A DNA stretch of 64,000 bases, from the NCBI RefSeq assembly GCF_027580225.2, contig NC_073356.2, forward strand, positions 12,741,001 to 12,805,000, given 5' to 3'. The translations under genes were made by a program, and so were the position numbers. The notes beneath the pieces were generated by a model. It had not been told where the DNA came from. It did not search any database and worked only from the letters and a program-made list of their open reading frames with translations. This DNA is from Misgurnus anguillicaudatus. Taxonomy: Eukaryota; Chordata; Actinopteri; Cypriniformes; Cobitidae. Of the stretch, positions 58,649-64,000 are shown piece after piece (positions within the stretch are counted from its first letter, which is position 1; every line of letters begins with the position of its first letter).

Positions 58649-59255
58649 TAGTGATGGGAGAAATGAAGCTTTTCGAAGCTTCGAAAATTGATTCAGTTTT
58701 TCGAAGCAGTTCGAAACACCACACACGCTGGCGACCCCTGCTGGTCAAAATAGTGTAAAAGCAGATATGCCCAAACATTTTACACTTTTTTTAACAAAAT
58801 AATAGCAAGATTTGTATTAAAATATGTTAAAAAAATTATTTAACTTAATTAAGACATAGTTAAAAGTCTATTATGTGTTTCTAGTTTTATTTAGGGCAAA
58901 CAAATCATAAAAACTAACTACCCTTTTAATTATGCACATTTTTGTCAATAAATCTGTCTATAAACAAAAAGTAGACAAAATGGCAGTGTTATTAGTCAGA
59001 AGGATAAATGTTTTATGAACGTTCATAATAAAACTGAACATATTAGACACTGGTCATGTGATCAACTCCCCCTAGTGGTGAACCATCGGATTTTCGAAAC
59101 GTTTCAAAACAGTTATGACGTAAATGAAGCCTCGTTTGCTAAAATCACGTGACATGGGCCAATTTGAAACAAGCTCCGAACCACTGATTCGAAACAAAAG
59201 ATTCGTAAATGTTTCGAAGCCTCATGAAGCAGTGCTTCGAAAACAACCATCACTA
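58649..59255. mobile_element. Non-autonomous hAT-type element with intact 8-bp target duplication
   Basis: The ends TAGTGATGG and CCATCACTA are inverse copies. CCAGTGAC is directly repeated immediately outside both (58641-58648 and 59256-59263), the 8-bp duplication typical of hAT transposons. Inside are TTCGAAGC-rich palindromic subterminal repeats. Length is 607 bp with no transposase. A truncated, inverted relative is at about 37879-38445. Confidence 0.9.
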
Positions 59256-59338
59256 CCAGTGACTACTCAAAGCAACGCGATCTCATTTATTTCAATGGAA
59301 GCTTGCAGACTTCTAGTGACACGAGCGAAAGTGACCAC

Positions 59339-59517
59339 ACTGTAAAATGTAATAGCTGAGCTTACTAAAAAGATTAAGTAAACTTAACTTATTTAATTAA
59401 GTTTGTTAACCTTACTTAGTTTAACTAAGTAATCCCAACTTTTTTCTATGCAAACTCAAGTCAACTTGATTAAACTTAACAGATTAATTTAGCTCAACTT
59501 AAAATTTCAAGTATTTT
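59339..59517. repeat. AT-rich repeat with AACTTA/TAAGTT motifs
   Basis: It starts CACTGTAAAATGT, followed by alternating AAGTTAACTT-like and TTAAGTTTG-like runs that can fold back on themselves. Short related text (CACTGTAAAAAATGTTAG) is near 9779. It sits just before the putative first exon of the decayed gene to its right. Confidence 0.55.
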
Positions 59518-60768
59518 CAAAAAGGATGACTGCACAGTAGGTGGCAGTAATGCTCCCAAGGAGTAAGTGGTGGCTTAACTGAGTGGTTAACTGAAGAAGA
59601 CGACAACAGCACATGGTCAGATGAGAGCATGAGGAGGTAAGTTTGTGCTTATATATCATTTTTATTTTTTATTTGCTACGTTTTTATCGCAACATTACAA
59701 TCACAGTTTGTAAACAGTAATATTTTGTCGGTAATAATAAAACTGATGCATGCTATTTGATCACAATTGAATTAGCAACTCAACAACTGCTAATCATGTA
59801 TGTTTAAAGATAAACATTTTCGTTCAACAGACATAAGTAACTAATATGCAGAGGTAGATTGAGTAAAAATGTAATTATAGAAAAAGTTATAGTTAAAGTT
59901 AGGCCTTATAGTAATAACTGCTTGAGTAAAAGTAAAAGTATGCAATGGAAAAACTGCTTAAGTAGTGAGTTTATAATTCGTGTTGGTGTGGTTTATAATA
60001 ATAAACTACATGAAAATGCTTAGAACTGCTTATAAAAGGTAAAATAGCACATTTAAAGTAGGTGCTTTCAAAATTATTACTCAAGTCAATGTAAAGCAGT
60101 AAGCATGTTTCTACCCACCTCTGCAGAAAAAACATTAATAATTTCATACCTTAAAATGCCAAGTTATGTTAAATAAGAGATGTGCTGTATAAAAAGTTTT
60201 AAGTTTATAGAGTGAATGCTAAAAATGTTGTTTTTACAATTGCTTTTTAGTATCTATCAATCAATATACTATGTTAATTGTATATTATTATTATTTAGCA
60301 GGAGCTTGTTTCTTTGAAGAGAGCGCATACCCATCATGGAAAGTCAGGTAATTAACACACATTTTATTTAGGGCATGTCAAAACTTTTTAAATCTTGATA
60401 TGTTGTTTCTTTTGTTATCCTTCTTTCATATAGTATAACGTTACTGTGGAGTACAACCAAGTCGCAAGCAAAAACTTCAAGCAAGAATTGTTCTCATCCC
60501 TTGCTAAACACGGTTTTAGAAGATTTTGAATGAAAGAAAAGTTTAAAAGCTCTCTTGAGTATCTAATAGTAAGTATTTTTGTTTGTTTGTTTAAATAGTT
60601 TAAGTCCATTTGCTAACTTTTATGTAATCTGTTCTCACTGTTGATCTCAATGTTTTATGTATTATTCGTCAGAACATCACTGATGTCACTGCTCGGTGGA
60701 CGGTAGTTCTCTGTGTTCTTGCTATCCTTCTTGCGGAAGACACTACAGACTTCCTGAAAACAAACATG

Positions 60769-61959
60769 GTTAGTATTCTTCTGGTTTAATCAATATGAGA
60801 TCTCCTAATTTTTGTGTTAGCATTTAATTAGCATTATTAAAGAAATAATGTGTAAATAGAAGATAATTAAAGGCACCAAGGCACATCCTTTTGTCCCACA
60901 ATTCTATGCGTGAGCATGCTCAGGATTGGTCGAGCCTGGTTGAGTTCGATAAAATAAAATGGTGGGCAAGAAAGCAAATGAGCACACATTTAGTGTAAAT
61001 AAAGTAATATTTTCAGTTTTGGTTGCATTTCTAGCGAGAAATTTGTATTGTAGTTTTGAACTCTTTCCCCGCCATTAAGTTATTCCGTCAATTAAGAGAA
61101 TCAATAACTTCTGATAAATGCTGTGAATAAATGAAAACATAATTTATTTGCCAGGTAAAGGTTTTATGCCAATTACATAACCAATTCAAAAATTATAAAG
61201 AAAGCAAAAAATCAAATATTTAAAGATCAATCTGAGATGTATACCTGACAGTAGCGAAATACATCAACATGACACTATGGGTTTTGGTTTATCGCATTAT
61301 GAGTGAACAAAGCTTAATAGAGGTGTTAACAGTGTGTAAACCTTTTTGAGCTGTCCACTTTCGACTACATTGAGATGTATTCAAAACAGATTAGAACCGC
61401 TTAAACACGCTGTAACCCGTATGCTGGAAATAATTTTGACAGGTACAGTTTAATAATACACAAAATTAAATCAAATGTCTTTAATAACATATGATGTTAT
61501 AGTTACAAATGATTAAACCAAATAGTGTGTTTGTGACATTTGAACGTCTTGTCTTAAAACTGAAAATAAACAGGTATTCCTGTATTTGTTAAAAATAAGC
61601 TAATAAAATAGTTCAAATAAATATTTAATGTTGCTTACCTTGAGTAAAATAGCCACATAATAAGTGGGATAATGCACAGACAGCAGGTTGTTATCATGAA
61701 ATAAGCCCCTTCAGTTTGATACAAGACCCTCTGCTTGACACAGAGTCCTAATCACACTGTTGGGGATTATTTCTGCAAAAACAACCTGCTGCCTATACAA
61801 TATACCTTACCTATAGAAGAGTTTTCTAACAAGATATATTAATTAAATATGTTCCAAGGATGTTTTTGCACCACCAGGAAAGAAGCTTCTGCTGAAAGGT
61901 CCAAATTATTATTGGCAATTCCAACCGAAGCACTGTTACAAGTGTCACTTCAAAAACTA
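60769..61959. other. Intronic or intergenic DNA of the decayed gene copy
   Basis: AT-rich with no frame of note. An unclear inverted repeat may exist around 61670-61800 (AACAACCTGCTG-type motifs in both orientations: CAGCAGGTTGTT near 61681 and AACAACCTGCTG near 61781). Confidence 0.4.
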
Positions 61960-63566
<1,607 letters not shown>

Positions 63567-64000
63567 TAGTAACATCACCTTGAACAGTTTACATTTTTAA
63601 ATGACACATCCACTTTGCATTTGTATTATGAGAATGTATATTAATATTGCGTTTCTATCTTATTAGGACTGTGATGGTGACCCACCTCAACTATCAATAG
63701 GAATTCTCAGTCTGGTGCCGGAGGACAGACACATTTCTCCACATGGTTTACAGCAATTATTTGGTAGGGTGTCACAGCCATGGATGGACTTGAGAAAGTA
63801 TCACATGCCATGTGTTTAGTTTTTGGACTGATCGTTGTTTTAAATATGGAGTACCTCTGCACAGTTTTTCTTTCCCTGGGGCACAAATCACTAAAGTCAA
63901 AACTGCCATCACTACAAAACATACTAATGTGAAGTAGTGTGTTTTGTGTGAAACAAGTTTGTGTTACTGTAGATCTGTTGCATTTTGGGGTTTTTATTTT

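Overview
The window is nuclear DNA of a teleost fish, most likely a cyprinid. The coding exons are split vertebrate-style with consensus splice sites. The proteins read as fish orthologues, and the intergenic and intronic DNA is packed with short palindromic DNA-transposon derivatives of kinds common in zebrafish and carp genomes. No bacterial, plasmid or viral gene was recognised.

Layout: (1) about 1316-1407, minus strand: first coding exon of atat1 (alpha-tubulin acetyltransferase), the rest lying off the left edge. (2) about 2321-4290, plus: a spliced, apparently non-coding small-nucleolar-RNA host gene with five intronic C/D-box snoRNAs; four share a guide matching SNORD52, so the host is probably the SNHG32/C6orf48 counterpart. 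(3) 5904-6812, plus: intronless-CDS homologue of C6orf47 (G4). (4) 6950-11345: transposon-derived repeats including a tandem array. (5) 12876-16890, minus: ppp1r11, three coding exons. (6) about 17500-44070, plus: complete vars2 (mitochondrial valyl-tRNA synthetase), 29 coding exons and about 1071 residues, with introns swollen by palindromic elements. (7) 44411-45426: dead Tc1-like transposon in a tandem-repeat field. (8) about 46250-58230, plus: mgat1 (N-acetylglucosaminyltransferase I), with two non-coding 5' exons inferred and two coding exons. (9) 58649-64000: a hAT-type non-autonomous element with intact target duplication, then a decayed gene copy resembling a multicopy fish family (SAMD3-like proteins), with a second dead Tc1-like element in one of its introns.

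atat1, SNHG32, C6orf47, PPP1R11 and VARS2 all lie in the human MHC region (6p21-p22), so this block is conserved MHC-linked synteny. The genes do not form a pathway: tubulin acetylation, rRNA 2'-O-methylation guides, PP1 regulation, mitochondrial translation and Golgi N-glycan processing. mgat1 beside them recalls the MGAT1/RACK1/TRIM block of human 5q35, which may be an ancestral MHC neighbour. Two head-to-head pairs (atat1/snhg32 and ppp1r11/vars2) probably use shared promoter regions.

Coding exons were placed by hand from splice sites, frame continuity and remembered family features. Non-coding exons and repeat ends are less certain.
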